In this document: positions 26,798-35,677 of the stretch, in pieces
Numbering within the stretch: the first letter of the stretch is position 1
How the letters are laid out: every line of letters starts with the position of its first letter
Assembly: GCF_024380015.1 (NCBI RefSeq)
Contig: NZ_CP101508.1
Span: 2,728,902 to 2,792,901 of the forward strand
Direction: 5' to 3'
DNA: 64,000 nucleotides
Source: Photobacterium atrarenae
Lineage (GTDB): Bacteria > Pseudomonadota > Gammaproteobacteria > Enterobacterales > Vibrionaceae
Translations under genes and position numbers: made by a program
The notes under the pieces: model-generated
Told to the model about the DNA's origin: nothing
Seen by the model: only the letters and a program-made list of their open reading frames with translations
The model's database searches: none

Positions 26798-26871
26798 TAT
26801 CCCCCATTAGGGATATCTAAGGATATATCCCCTTTCGGGGATTAACAAGATTATATCCCCTAGTAGGGATA
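26798..26871. promoter_or_regulatory. Three HipB-type operators TATCC-N8-GGATA
   Basis: Copies at 26798-26815, 26826-26843 (last half site GGATT) and 26854-26871. They match the known E. coli hip operator consensus TATCC-N8-GGATA and lie in the promoter region of the hipB gene. The remaining intergenic DNA up to 27045 shows no gene. Confidence 0.85.
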
Positions 26872-27045
26872 AGATGTTCAGTATCGCTGTTTGGGAATAC
26901 GGGCCCTATCGACTTCATTCGTTATCAATGATTCTCCCCATACGTTCGAAGTTGCATTAGCTTCTTCTAACTTCAATAGAGTGCGCAAATGTTCCCCAGC
27001 CTAGCAATACGTAGAGTGGTTGTGACTATACAATATTCAGGCGCT

Positions 27046-27708
27046 TTACAGAGAAGAGAGTTTACGCTGCTGAAAATATTCGTGAGCTACAGGAGAAATA
27101 TCATTCCCTTTAAACTTTCTATTTAAATTGTTAGCCGCAATCATAGTTGACCCAGAGCCAAAAAATGGATCAATAACTAATTCTCCTTCCGAGCTACTTT
27201 GTTTAATAAGCATCTCAAGCAATGGTACTGGTTTCTCGGTCGGATAACCTCGATAAACGCGCTTATAAGTAAGGATATCGGGGATACTCAAGTCATTGAG
27301 CTTTCTTTTTCCTTTTTCAAAAAAGAGAATGTACTCATGCCTAGCTCGATAGTGATATCCCATTCCAATACAGACTTTGTCCCAGATAATTGGCTTCCAG
27401 AACCTAAACCCTGCTTTTTCCGCTAGCGGTTTAATAACAAACATTGTTTCTTGGTCACAGAAAAGATAAAAATGAGCGTTCTGCTTCAATACTCGGTATA
27501 TTTCGAGTAACAACTCCTCAAATCTTGCATTTGGGAAAATATCAAACCACTGATTACTTGAAGATTTACTCATTTTCAATCGGGTAGTTGACCCGATTTT
27601 TCGATGTTTTTCTAAAGATTCGTAAGGGGGGTCAGTGATAAGCAAATCAACGCTCGCAGTATCGAGCGTTGACAACCAACCCACTGCATCCTCTTTATAT
27701 ATACTCAT
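27046..27708 (-). CDS. Solitary DNA methyltransferase, beta class (N6-adenine or N4-cytosine)
   Basis: 220-residue site-specific DNA methyltransferase. Catalytic motif IV DPPY (residues 26-29) comes before the AdoMet-binding motif I DPFFGSGS (180-187), with TEKPVPLLEMLI (motif X) just ahead of it: this order defines the beta class. No restriction endonuclease gene is recognised beside it. It follows the zinc-ribbon gene by 7 bases and is probably co-transcribed. Possible roles are an orphan epigenetic or anti-restriction methylase, or part of an unrecognised defence system. Confidence 0.85.
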   Translation of the reverse strand: MSIYKEDAVGWLSTLDTASVDLLITDPPYESLEKHRKIGSTTRLKMSKSSSNQWFDIFPNARFEELLLEIYRVLKQNAHFYLFCDQETMFVIKPLAEKAGFRFWKPIIWDKVCIGMGYHYRARHEYILFFEKGKRKLNDLSIPDILTYKRVYRGYPTEKPVPLLEMLIKQSSSEGELVIDPFFGSGSTMIAANNLNRKFKGNDISPVAHEYFQQRKLSSL

Positions 27709-27715
27709 TAGAACC

Positions 27716-27997
27716 CTAAACTAAGCTACTACATGTTTTTCCATGCATATAGGATTGAGATTGCTCCCCTTTATCTAATCTTCGGCACTCGATACAGTAG
27801 CTTTGATAACCTTCTGGATTACGTGCAGTTATCCTTGCGGGAGTCTTTCCAAAAGAAGCTGGATATGGATGGTATACATGCTCTCCACCATTTGCATCTG
27901 AACAGTGAGGGCATGACTTATACTTTCTTCCTGTTTGAGGGTCTCTTTTATGGATCATCCCAATATTCAGACGTGTACTGCAACAGCTACAATTCAT
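27716..27997 (-). CDS. Small Cys-rich (zinc-ribbon) protein next to the methyltransferase
   Basis: 93-residue protein with Cys pairs CSCC (N-terminus), CPHC and CIEC, suggesting two zinc sites. A basic middle (KTPARITARNPEGYQSY) could contact nucleic acid. A strong AGGAGGT stands upstream of the ATG, so it is a real gene. It is the first gene of a probable two-gene operon with the methyltransferase. No family recognised. Confidence 0.7.
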   Translation of the reverse strand: MNCSCCSTRLNIGMIHKRDPQTGRKYKSCPHCSDANGGEHVYHPYPASFGKTPARITARNPEGYQSYCIECRRLDKGEQSQSYMHGKTCSSLV

Positions 27998-28103
27998 AAA
28001 AACCTCCTTTGTAAGCGTTAGCCTCCTATGATATTGATAACTTATAGATCAAACAGTGACATAAGCAACAGTGGGCACATGTCATTTTAAAATATCTCGT
28101 AAA

Positions 28104-28310
28104 TTAGTCCCTACAAATCAACATACGCTTAGTGTCTTCTATAGCAATAAGACCCCAACCAAGCCTCTGATTTAAAACAATTAAACTAGTTTCAGGAAGA
28201 ATACTTAAGGCTTCTTCCACCGCTGAATTTAAGTTTTCAAAATCCAATGTAATGGCTTTTATATCCATCCTTTCTTTACCCATAACATCGTACCAGTGCC
28301 CTTTATACAT
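28104..28310 (-). CDS. Small hypothetical protein (68 residues)
   Basis: Starts MYKGHWYDVMGKERMDIKAI; strong ribosome binding site GGGAGGAG just upstream. No membrane helix or signal peptide; mixed alpha/beta composition with a hydrophobic C-terminal half (ETSLIVLNQRLGWGLIAIED). Function unknown; lies in the accessory strip between the methyltransferase pair and the HNH gene. Confidence 0.6.
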   Translation of the reverse strand: MYKGHWYDVMGKERMDIKAITLDFENLNSAVEEALSILPETSLIVLNQRLGWGLIAIEDTKRMLICRD

Positions 28311-28465
28311 AAGTTCTCCTCCCTAACGCCCAATGCATAGCAAATGATAAAAAATTATATGCGCCATATGGAGTATCATCAAATTAATGCACAACTATCA
28401 GATAATGTAACCCGCTTCTATCCACTTATACTCAGAGCTTTCAGTCAACGTAATAATTCCCAAAC

Positions 28466-29599
28466 TCACAGCCCCCGAAACACTTCCATCCGATGATGCG
28501 ACAGAAACTGCTTGTGCTCACGGTGCAGGTTCACGGCCATGTCCTCACGGATCCCCAAGCCTTCCGGATCTTCCAACTGACGGGCAATCATCACTTTTCC
28601 GTTGTCTTGAAAAGAGATGAATCCCAAGTCGAAGGCTTTGTCGAGATTGGCAAGCAGCAGCAGGCCGTTGTATGGATTCAGACGCTCGTGATTGTTGGCA
28701 TCTCGCCAAGGTTTGATGTGTGAGGCCACCAGCATCTGCGTTTCGGCATAGTCCGTGACGGCACAATGACCGTGCCAGTAGTTGACTAACTGCTCTCGGA
28801 AACGGCCCTGGCCTAAGCGGGTACTGACCAGAGTCGACTTCTCGGTTGCAGAAAGGGCTTTGTCCTCGAGGATGTCTTCGACATCTTGCTTTAAATCGAC
28901 CTGAGCAATATCAGCTAGAAACCGCGAATAGGCATTGAGTGCTGCGTTGTACATGCCATTCCCGGTGTTATTGCGAATTTTAAACTCATCCAACTGCTTG
29001 GTTCGCTCAGCAAGGGCGTAGAATTGTTGATACGAACGGATCTGCGTCAGAGGCTGCGGTTCAGAGAGCCCTTGTTCAGCCATCCATTTCGGGAGCGAGG
29101 TTTGCAGTGCCTGCAAATAATTCTTTGCCGTTTTCTCTGACTTCCCCAACCCGATGAGCCAGTTTGCGAACAAGTCCGACAGATTGCTCAAGTTGTTGGT
29201 CAGTGCATCTTTTAAATCTGTCGCTGCAAATGGGCTGCGCATGTAATCAAACAGTTCATCATCAAGCTGTACGTGTGAAATCGTCTTCGTCGAGTAGCGC
29301 TTGACCGACTTCGGGTCGACACCCGCGTGACACACCAAGTGCCAAAATCCCTCGCTTTGTAAGTGATAAAACGGATTTTCCGGCGTATCGCGATCATTGG
29401 CTTGGCGCATCTGGGCAAAGCACTCGCTGAACTTGGCTTTCAACGGCTCATCAAACTCAATCCGGTTTTGCGTGATCCTGCCCTCTTCTATCAGCTTCAT
29501 CACCGCCAGCAGCATACAAACCTTATGCGGGCTATTGCGGCCATTGATGTTGTTGGTGTTCAGGTGTTGAAACTTATCGATATAGTATTGATGAGACAT
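28466..29599 (-). CDS. HNH endonuclease with an N-terminal recognition domain
   Basis: 377-residue restriction-type nuclease. The C-terminal HNH domain (from about 271) reads LVNYWHGHCAVTDYAETQML with His294 (ASHIKPW), NPYNGLLL (Asn311) and LDKAFDLGFISF, the HNH_2 pattern. The N-terminus (HKVCMLLAVMKLIEEG ... NPFYHLQSEGFWHL) resembles the modified-DNA-sensing domains of ScoMcrA-like type IV enzymes, some of which read phosphorothioate DNA. A middle segment (about 128-195) looks like a SAM-like helical domain. Probably a modification-dependent defence nuclease; the modification is not known. Confidence 0.75.
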   Translation of the reverse strand: MSHQYYIDKFQHLNTNNINGRNSPHKVCMLLAVMKLIEEGRITQNRIEFDEPLKAKFSECFAQMRQANDRDTPENPFYHLQSEGFWHLVCHAGVDPKSVKRYSTKTISHVQLDDELFDYMRSPFAATDLKDALTNNLSNLSDLFANWLIGLGKSEKTAKNYLQALQTSLPKWMAEQGLSEPQPLTQIRSYQQFYALAERTKQLDEFKIRNNTGNGMYNAALNAYSRFLADIAQVDLKQDVEDILEDKALSATEKSTLVSTRLGQGRFREQLVNYWHGHCAVTDYAETQMLVASHIKPWRDANNHERLNPYNGLLLLANLDKAFDLGFISFQDNGKVMIARQLEDPEGLGIREDMAVNLHREHKQFLSHHRMEVFRGL

Positions 29600-29761
29600 A
29601 GGCCAGGCTGCGGGTTAAAGCGCGGTGAGATGCACCACTGGTTACAAACAAGGTGCATAATAAACCCATCTCTCAGTTAGATCGATATCCGATTCTTTTA
29701 AAAGGCTTTTTCTCTTTCAAACTGTGAACACCGGACGCTTTTGTGCCCTCTGCGACGACTG

Positions 29762-30427
29762 TTATACCACTTCCCCGGCCCCCACTATCGCCGGGGCTTG
29801 GTGGATCAGCGCCGGGTTGTCGATGGCTGCGACCATGAACAGGGCAAAGTCGGTGCGGCGGGTCAGGTTGCTGGCTAAAGCCGGATCGCCGACATGCTCG
29901 CGCCAGATAGGCAGGCCCTGGCTGGGGCCTTCTTCCAGGTCACTGCCGCGCACCACGGTCCAACGGCGCTCGCTGCTGAAAATGGTATCGCAAGCACGGA
30001 CCTGATCGGCCAGATCGGCAATACGAAACAGCCGCGCCACAAAACCGAAAATAGCAACGAAGGTTTTCAGCTGCCAGGTGTAGTGGTCCTTGCCGTCTTT
30101 GCTGATATGCCAGCCGCAGGAGAAAATCAGCCGGGCCTGCGGGGCGGCAAAGTCCAGCACTGCCTGAGCGGTCCGGGTGGCGTATTGCGACACGCCCCAG
30201 GGCACCAGTACGGTCAGCACCGCATCGCAGCCTTGCACAGCGCGTTGGATCACCGCCCTGTCATCGGTATCGCCCGGATAGATACTGATTTGGCCCTTGA
30301 ATCTCGCCAGCTTGCCGACGCTTTTCGCCCGGCACACCGCATGAATTTGATACCCTTTTGCCAGTGCATGCGCAATCATGTACTGGCCCAGCTTGCCCGA
30401 TGCGCCAACAATACAAATCCGACTCAT
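29762..30427 (-). CDS. NAD(P)-binding oxidoreductase, NmrA/atypical SDR type
   Basis: 221-residue Rossmann-fold protein with the dinucleotide motif GASGKLG at about residues 8-14 and further atypical-SDR features (YPGDTDDRAVIQRAVQGCDAVL, RWTVVRGSDLEEGP). Substrate unknown. Divergent from a LysR regulator, a usual sign that the latter controls it. Confidence 0.8.
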   Translation of the reverse strand: MSRICIVGASGKLGQYMIAHALAKGYQIHAVCRAKSVGKLARFKGQISIYPGDTDDRAVIQRAVQGCDAVLTVLVPWGVSQYATRTAQAVLDFAAPQARLIFSCGWHISKDGKDHYTWQLKTFVAIFGFVARLFRIADLADQVRACDTIFSSERRWTVVRGSDLEEGPSQGLPIWREHVGDPALASNLTRRTDFALFMVAAIDNPALIHQAPAIVGAGEVV

Positions 30428-30526
30428 GTGTTCTTCCTCTTGGGTGAATGTCTTTACCTGCCCATCCTACCCATGCAATATTTGGTTGTAATCGGCAAGA
30501 AATGCACATCACCTATACAAATTTGT

Positions 30527-31411
30527 ATGAACTGGAAAACGATTGATTTTGACTGGAACCACGCCAAAGCGTTTTTAGTTACCGCGAAAGAAGGCTCATT
30601 CTCGGCCGCAGCCCGGGCGCTGGATTTAACCCAGCCGACGCTGGGGCGACAGGTCTCGGCGCTGGAGCAGGCGCTGGGGGTGGCCTTGTTCGAGCGGGTC
30701 GGCAAGCAGCTGCAACTGACCGAAGACGGTATTGAGCTGCTCAGCCATATCGAGCCGATGGGCGAGGCGGCCAGCCGGGTGTCGCTCGCCGCAACCGGGC
30801 GCTCGCAGTCGCTGCAGGGCAATGTCGCCATCGCCGCCAGCGAAATCGACGCCCTGTATCGCCTGCCGCCGATTATTGCCCAACTGCGACAACTGGAGCC
30901 GGGGATCGAGATCGAAGTGGTGGTGTCCAATGAGGTGAGCGATCTCCAGCGCCGCGAAGCGGATATCGCCATTCGCAGTTTTCGCCCCCGGCAGCCGGGG
31001 CTGATCGCCAAAAAAGTCCGCGATCTCCCGGTCTGGTTCTACGCCACCGGGCAATACCTGGACACGGTACCGGGACAAGACGGTGACAAGAAAGTCCGCC
31101 AGGTCGATTTCATCGGCTTTGACCGCTCATCGCTGGTGATCGACCGCCTCTCGGAGCACGGCTGGCAACTGTCGCCGGAAAATTTCCCCGTCATCAGCAA
31201 GTTCCATCCGCTCCATGTCGAACTGGCCCGCCAGCATGTGGGGCTCACCTTTCTGCCGGAAGACATCGGCGATCGCCAGCCCGAATTGGTCCGGGCATTT
31301 CCCCAGTTCGGCCCGCCGCTGTCGCTGTCCATGTGGCTGGTCTGCCACCAGGAGCTCAGAACCAGCTTACGGGTCCAGCGGGTATTTCAGTTCCTGGCGC
31401 AGACGCTGTGA
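30527..31411 (+). CDS. LysR-family transcriptional regulator
   Basis: 294 residues from the ATG at 30527 (MNWKTIDFDWNHAKAFLVTA); the open frame continues upstream but overlaps the divergent gene. Winged helix-turn-helix at about 10-68 (GSFSAAARALDLTQPTLGRQVSALE), followed by a periplasmic-binding-protein-like effector domain. No good ribosome binding site is seen before this start. Probably regulates the divergent oxidoreductase gene. Confidence 0.9.
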   Translation: MNWKTIDFDWNHAKAFLVTAKEGSFSAAARALDLTQPTLGRQVSALEQALGVALFERVGKQLQLTEDGIELLSHIEPMGEAASRVSLAATGRSQSLQGNVAIAASEIDALYRLPPIIAQLRQLEPGIEIEVVVSNEVSDLQRREADIAIRSFRPRQPGLIAKKVRDLPVWFYATGQYLDTVPGQDGDKKVRQVDFIGFDRSSLVIDRLSEHGWQLSPENFPVISKFHPLHVELARQHVGLTFLPEDIGDRQPELVRAFPQFGPPLSLSMWLVCHQELRTSLRVQRVFQFLAQTL

Positions 31412-31779
31412 AGCCCACCCGGCTCAATCATGCGTAAAAGGCATTACTTTCAATAAATTGATGATTTAAAACCGCGCCAGAGGCGAATTTTTCCCCAGCG
31501 CTACCTCCCTGATTTGCAACGGATTACTTGCAACAAAATTTTGATACATTTTGAAACAGTGATCTGCTGGCAAACTCTGTGGTTTTTATGGCGCTTATTT
31601 TTCAATTTGAAATTTGTACCGTTTTTTACCCATCATGACCTGCAGGTATATTCCTTTAACGAAATCAATCGCACTTTTGGTTTCCCGATGCTTCCTCTGA
31701 AGTCGTATTAAGTAAAATCTTTTATGACTTTTACGAATGCGATTTGCATTGAATCATTGTGAGCAGGATGCGATAAACT
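31412..31779. other. Intergenic region, no gene recognised
   Basis: AT-rich 368 bases between the LysR and XRE genes. A 65-codon frame at 31514-31711 lacks a ribosome binding site and is hydrophobic and compositionally odd; not called. Promoter for the XRE gene is presumably near the right end. Confidence 0.6.
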
Positions 31780-32418
31780 ATGGAATATTTAGAAAGAATA
31801 AAGCGCCTGGCCAAAGTCCAGGGGATCAGCCAAAAACAACTCGGTGAAGCCCTCGATCTGCAACAGGGCACCATGAGCCGCAAGCTGTCCGGCAAATACG
31901 GCATTGAGGTTCGTGAGCTGGAAAAGATTGCCCAAACCCTGAATACCTCAATCAGCTACCTGCTGACCGGGCAAATCGATAGTGGCACCCAGGCCACCAC
32001 GGCGATCAGCAGTGAGTCGGCCAACGGCTCCACCAGCACCTATATTCCGATCATTCACCGCAAGGATTTTCTGCCTTACAGCCGGGGGGCCTCGGTGGAT
32101 GTGGTCAGCAAGCGGGCCATTCCCCATCACCTCGAGCGCGACGAGTGCCTGGGCCTGCTGGTCGACAATGAGAATATTGCCCAGTGCGCACCGGTCGGCA
32201 GCTATGCCCTGGCGACGCGCAAAGCCAGCTATCGTCCGAAGCAGCCGGTATTTGCTTCGGTGCGCGGCAGTGAGCCGGACTTCTACCACATGACCCAACT
32301 GGCCGACGGCGTGGTGTTCTCCACTTCGCAACCGGATTTCCCGAACCTGTTTGTGAACAACGATGAATTCCAGATCCACGGCTACATCATTCAGTCCGAC
32401 TGGGCTTACGATCGCTAA
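31780..32418 (+). CDS. XRE-family transcriptional regulator with C-terminal sensor-like domain
   Basis: 212 residues: helix-turn-helix at about 5-60 (QGISQKQLGEALDLQQGTMSRKLSGKYGI), a Ser/Thr-rich linker, and a C-terminal domain reminiscent of the LexA/S24 fold (LVDNENIAQCAPVGSYALATRK). The Ser/Lys protease dyad cannot be made out, so autocleavage is doubtful. AGGA lies before the ATG. Target genes unknown. Confidence 0.75.
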   Translation: MEYLERIKRLAKVQGISQKQLGEALDLQQGTMSRKLSGKYGIEVRELEKIAQTLNTSISYLLTGQIDSGTQATTAISSESANGSTSTYIPIIHRKDFLPYSRGASVDVVSKRAIPHHLERDECLGLLVDNENIAQCAPVGSYALATRKASYRPKQPVFASVRGSEPDFYHMTQLADGVVFSTSQPDFPNLFVNNDEFQIHGYIIQSDWAYDR

Positions 32419-32484
32419 TCGACGACACAAGCGGCGTGACTTCACGCCTGCTGTCCGTACAATAGCTGGGGTGGAGGTCTGTTT

Positions 32485-33030
32485 ATGTTATCTGTGATCG
32501 TCGCCTCAGCAAATCCAGCCAAAATTGCTGCCGTTGCTGATGCTTTTTCCGAAGTTTTTCCTGAACTCAATTTTCATTTTGAAGGGGTGAGTGTCGCCAG
32601 CGACGTTCGCGATCAGCCGATGTGCGCCGACGAAACCCTGGCCGGGGCCCGCAACCGGGTGGTTAATGCCCGCCGGACCAGACCAAACGCCGATTATTAT
32701 GTCAGTATCGAAGCCGGGATCGATGGCCCGTATACCTTCGCCTGGATGGTGGTAGAAAACCATCGCCAACGCGGCGAATCCCGCTCGGCCTCCCTCCCGC
32801 TGCCCCCGGCAGCGATGGAGAAAATCCACCAGGGGCTGGAGCTGGGTGATGTGATGGATGAGATGTTCAACCAAAGCAACGTCAAACAAAAAGGCGGCGC
32901 CATTGCGATGCTGACCAACCATAAGCTGAGCCGCAGCTCGGTGTATCAGCAGGCGCTGATCCTGGCGTTGATCCCGTTCACCAATCCTGAACTGTTCCCG
33001 GCCCAGGCGACATCCAGCGACATGGCTTAA
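32485..33030 (+). CDS. yjjX: Inosine/xanthosine triphosphatase YjjX
   Basis: House-cleaning phosphatase removing non-canonical purine nucleotides. The 181-residue product starts MLSVIVASANPAKIAAVADAF and has the family segments DQPMCADETLAGARNR and ADYYVSIEAGIDG. GGAGG upstream of the ATG. Ends at a terminator shared with the converging trpR. Confidence 0.93.
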   Translation: MLSVIVASANPAKIAAVADAFSEVFPELNFHFEGVSVASDVRDQPMCADETLAGARNRVVNARRTRPNADYYVSIEAGIDGPYTFAWMVVENHRQRGESRSASLPLPPAAMEKIHQGLELGDVMDEMFNQSNVKQKGGAIAMLTNHKLSRSSVYQQALILALIPFTNPELFPAQATSSDMA

Positions 33031-33046
33031 AAACGCCAGAGACAAC

Positions 33047-33070
33047 AAACCCTGCCAGATAGCAGGGTTT
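33047..33070. terminator. Terminator between yjjX and trpR
   Basis: Stem AAACCCTGC / GCAGGGTTT; weak T-run on the plus strand. Converging genes on both sides. Confidence 0.6.
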
Positions 33071-33098
33071 GTGCTTTTCAGACGACTTGTATTGATGT

Positions 33099-33419
33099 TC
33101 AGTCCTGCTCAGCGTGCTGGGCTTTTAACAGCTCAGACAGCCAGGCCTTGGTGAGCTCATCATGATGTTTGAGCTCATTCGAGCCCCGGGTAATGGTCGC
33201 GACCCCAACCCCGAGCAGTTCACTGATCTTACGCTGGCTGCGCTCACCGTTGAGCAGCTCATGGAAAATGTTGATCCGCGTGAGCAACACACTGCGCTCA
33301 TCCGGAGTCAGCAACAATTTCAGTAACAGCTCATCTTTTTGCTCATCGGTAGCCTGGCGGAAAATATCCAGCACTTGCTGCCACTCAGTGAAATCGGGCG
33401 TTTCTGGGATGGAAGACAT
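33099..33419 (-). CDS. trpR: Trp operon repressor
   Basis: Tryptophan-binding repressor of trp genes. 106 residues, all helical, with the helix-turn-helix SQRKISELLGVGVATITRGS at about 66-85 and the preceding core LLTPDERSVLLTRINIFHELL. It lies behind slt on the same strand, an order also found in E. coli. Confidence 0.96.
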   Translation of the reverse strand: MSSIPETPDFTEWQQVLDIFRQATDEQKDELLLKLLLTPDERSVLLTRINIFHELLNGERSQRKISELLGVGVATITRGSNELKHHDELTKAWLSELLKAQHAEQD

Positions 33420-33543
33420 GTCAACCTCATCTATAGGGATGGTTCTCTGCCCTGAATTCTATCCTGAACCGGGGGGACAACCAAGCCATGGCGTCCTCCG
33501 GCGCACCGGCAGCGTGCTTGCCAGCGCTTTTCTCTGCCGCCTT

Positions 33544-35475
33544 TTAATACTTGGCTGACAGCTCGTTTTCCTTGAGCAGCGGGGTCTTCTTGCCAATCAA
33601 ATCGCCGTAATAGACCTCGAACATCAGGATATTGGTCACATAGCCCCGGGTTTCGTTGAACGGGATCGCTTCGATAAAGGCGTACACATCCAGCTTGCCG
33701 TCGGTACCGGCCCGCCAGCGCTTGACCCGTCCCGGCCCGGCGTTATAGGCGGCAAAGGCAAAGATCCGGTTGTTGTCGTATTTCTCCAGCATCATTTTCA
33801 GATAGCCGCTGCCGAGGCGAATATTGACCCCGGGATCGAGCAAACTGCCGCTACCTTCGTAGCTACGGCCCAGCTTACGGGCGGTCTCCTTGGCTGTTGC
33901 CGGCATCAGCTGCATCAGGCCACGCGCGCCGACCGGTGACACCGCATCGACGTTGAGCGCACTTTCCTGCCGCGCCAGCGCCATCATGGTGGTGGCCGAC
34001 AGCTCACGTTTTTTGCTGAAAAAGTCGAACCACCATTTATGGGCAATCGGGAAACGCAGCTCGATGTGATCCCACAGCTGGCCGGAAATAGTCGCCTGCA
34101 CCGCCAGGTGGTGCCATTTGTTCGCTGCGGCATAAGTCGCCAGCATCAGCACCTGCTCGCTGTTCATGCCATCGAGCAGATAATGCCACTCGCGCCGGGC
34201 CGCGTAGAGCTTGTCCATCGCGATCAGCTCTTTGATCCGGGCCAGCGTCCGGTCGTAGGCTTTCAGCTGCCCTTTCGGCTTACCGGAGGTTTTGATCGGG
34301 TAGACGATCGGCTGGCCCAGTACGGTCGCAGCCGCGGCGCTGTAGAAATCCCGCTGACCCAGGATCGAACGATAGATTTCATCGGCGCCCTGCTGATCGC
34401 CCTGTTGCGCCATCAAACGGGCACGCCAGAACGTCCAGCGCGTGGTCGACTGGGCAGCCGCCGGCAGCCGGTCTATCCATTGCGCAGCATCTTCCCAGTT
34501 GGCCTCGCGAAGCGCCATACGGATCCGACGCTCCAGCAGGCGGGTGCTGGTACTGGTTTTCAGCTTGTCGTCACGCCAGCGGGCGAGGGATGCATCGTCA
34601 GTCGAGAACAGCCAGGCGGCGGTGTAATCCGCCAGTTGCTGGCGCTTGTGCTTGCGAAAATGCTGGCCTGCCATGGTGCGCGGGTACTGTTTCACCGCCT
34701 CGCGGACATCGGCCCGTACCAGGCGCTTGTAGGCCAGTAGCGTCAGGTTCTGATGAAACGGTGTCACCCGGCTGCGCTTGGCAAAATCGGCCACCTTGTC
34801 CGGCTCATCGAATAGCTCCAGCACCGCCTTGCCCTGCGCCAGGCCTTTGCCGGAGAGCTGACGGTTGAGGTAGTTGAGGCGGCTGCGGTTGCCTTCTTCG
34901 AACACCAGCAGCATCCGGTCGAGGATCAGGGTATTGGTTCGGCGCCCGGCAGCCTGCCATTTGTTGAGCAGGGGGTCGCAGGCATCACTGAGGGATTTGC
35001 CGGTCAGCCATAGCGAGGCGGCGCCCTGCCAGGCCATTTCGGCATTGCCCAGCTTGCTCTGGGCATAGTAATAATGACAGCGCAACACCTCGCCGCGTGG
35101 CGGCATCGGTTGAATGTCGATAAAATTCTGCCAGCGTTCATCTTCCGCCAGCTGTTCCAGGTAGCGGGTCTTGATCGTACTGCTGAACGGCAGGCTTTTG
35201 TGCTCGGCAATAAAGGCTTCCACCTCAGCCGGGGTTTTGTCGGATAGCTGGCGGGAAAAATCACGGTAATCGAGGTAAGGCACCAGCGGGTAGCCATCGA
35301 GCTTGCTGCGCAACTGGCGGTAGCGGCTGATCTGCTCCTGCTCAAGCGCCTCACCGGCTTGCTCATACCATTCTCGCTGCTGCTCCAGCGAAGCGGCCAG
35401 CCCCGTCGAACCACTCAACAGACCTACCGAGATCACAACCATCGGCAGTAATTTACGGGTTAAAAAGCAAATCAC
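33544..35475 (-). CDS. slt: Soluble lytic murein transglycosylase Slt
   Basis: Periplasmic enzyme that cleaves peptidoglycan to 1,6-anhydro-muropeptides. 643 residues: signal peptide (LLPMVVISVGLLSGSTGLAA), a long alpha-superhelical ring domain, and a C-terminal lysozyme-like catalytic domain with the catalytic Glu in ARQESALNVDAVSP and the motif GARGLMQLMPATA, then FAFAAYNAGPGRVKRW. Upstream of trpR, divergent from ettA. Confidence 0.96.
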   Translation of the reverse strand: MICFLTRKLLPMVVISVGLLSGSTGLAASLEQQREWYEQAGEALEQEQISRYRQLRSKLDGYPLVPYLDYRDFSRQLSDKTPAEVEAFIAEHKSLPFSSTIKTRYLEQLAEDERWQNFIDIQPMPPRGEVLRCHYYYAQSKLGNAEMAWQGAASLWLTGKSLSDACDPLLNKWQAAGRRTNTLILDRMLLVFEEGNRSRLNYLNRQLSGKGLAQGKAVLELFDEPDKVADFAKRSRVTPFHQNLTLLAYKRLVRADVREAVKQYPRTMAGQHFRKHKRQQLADYTAAWLFSTDDASLARWRDDKLKTSTSTRLLERRIRMALREANWEDAAQWIDRLPAAAQSTTRWTFWRARLMAQQGDQQGADEIYRSILGQRDFYSAAAATVLGQPIVYPIKTSGKPKGQLKAYDRTLARIKELIAMDKLYAARREWHYLLDGMNSEQVLMLATYAAANKWHHLAVQATISGQLWDHIELRFPIAHKWWFDFFSKKRELSATTMMALARQESALNVDAVSPVGARGLMQLMPATAKETARKLGRSYEGSGSLLDPGVNIRLGSGYLKMMLEKYDNNRIFAFAAYNAGPGRVKRWRAGTDGKLDVYAFIEAIPFNETRGYVTNILMFEVYYGDLIGKKTPLLKENELSAKY

Positions 35476-35677
35476 AACATCATCCTAACTTTGGTCTCCT
35501 GGCAACATATCCATTTGCATCCGGCCCCTGTCCCATCAGGCACCGGCGAGTCAGCGCGATGCCGGGCCCGGCGCAGTCTGTTTTCATCTTAACCGCTAAT
35601 TATGAACATTGCTGTTAAACTTATGTCCAGAACAGGTAAAATAGCCTCCTCATTTATTTTAGAGATTGCAAACGGAT

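Noticed and set aside
31514..31711. 65-codon frame between the LysR and XRE genes
   Set aside because: No ribosome binding site, odd composition, no homology recognised.
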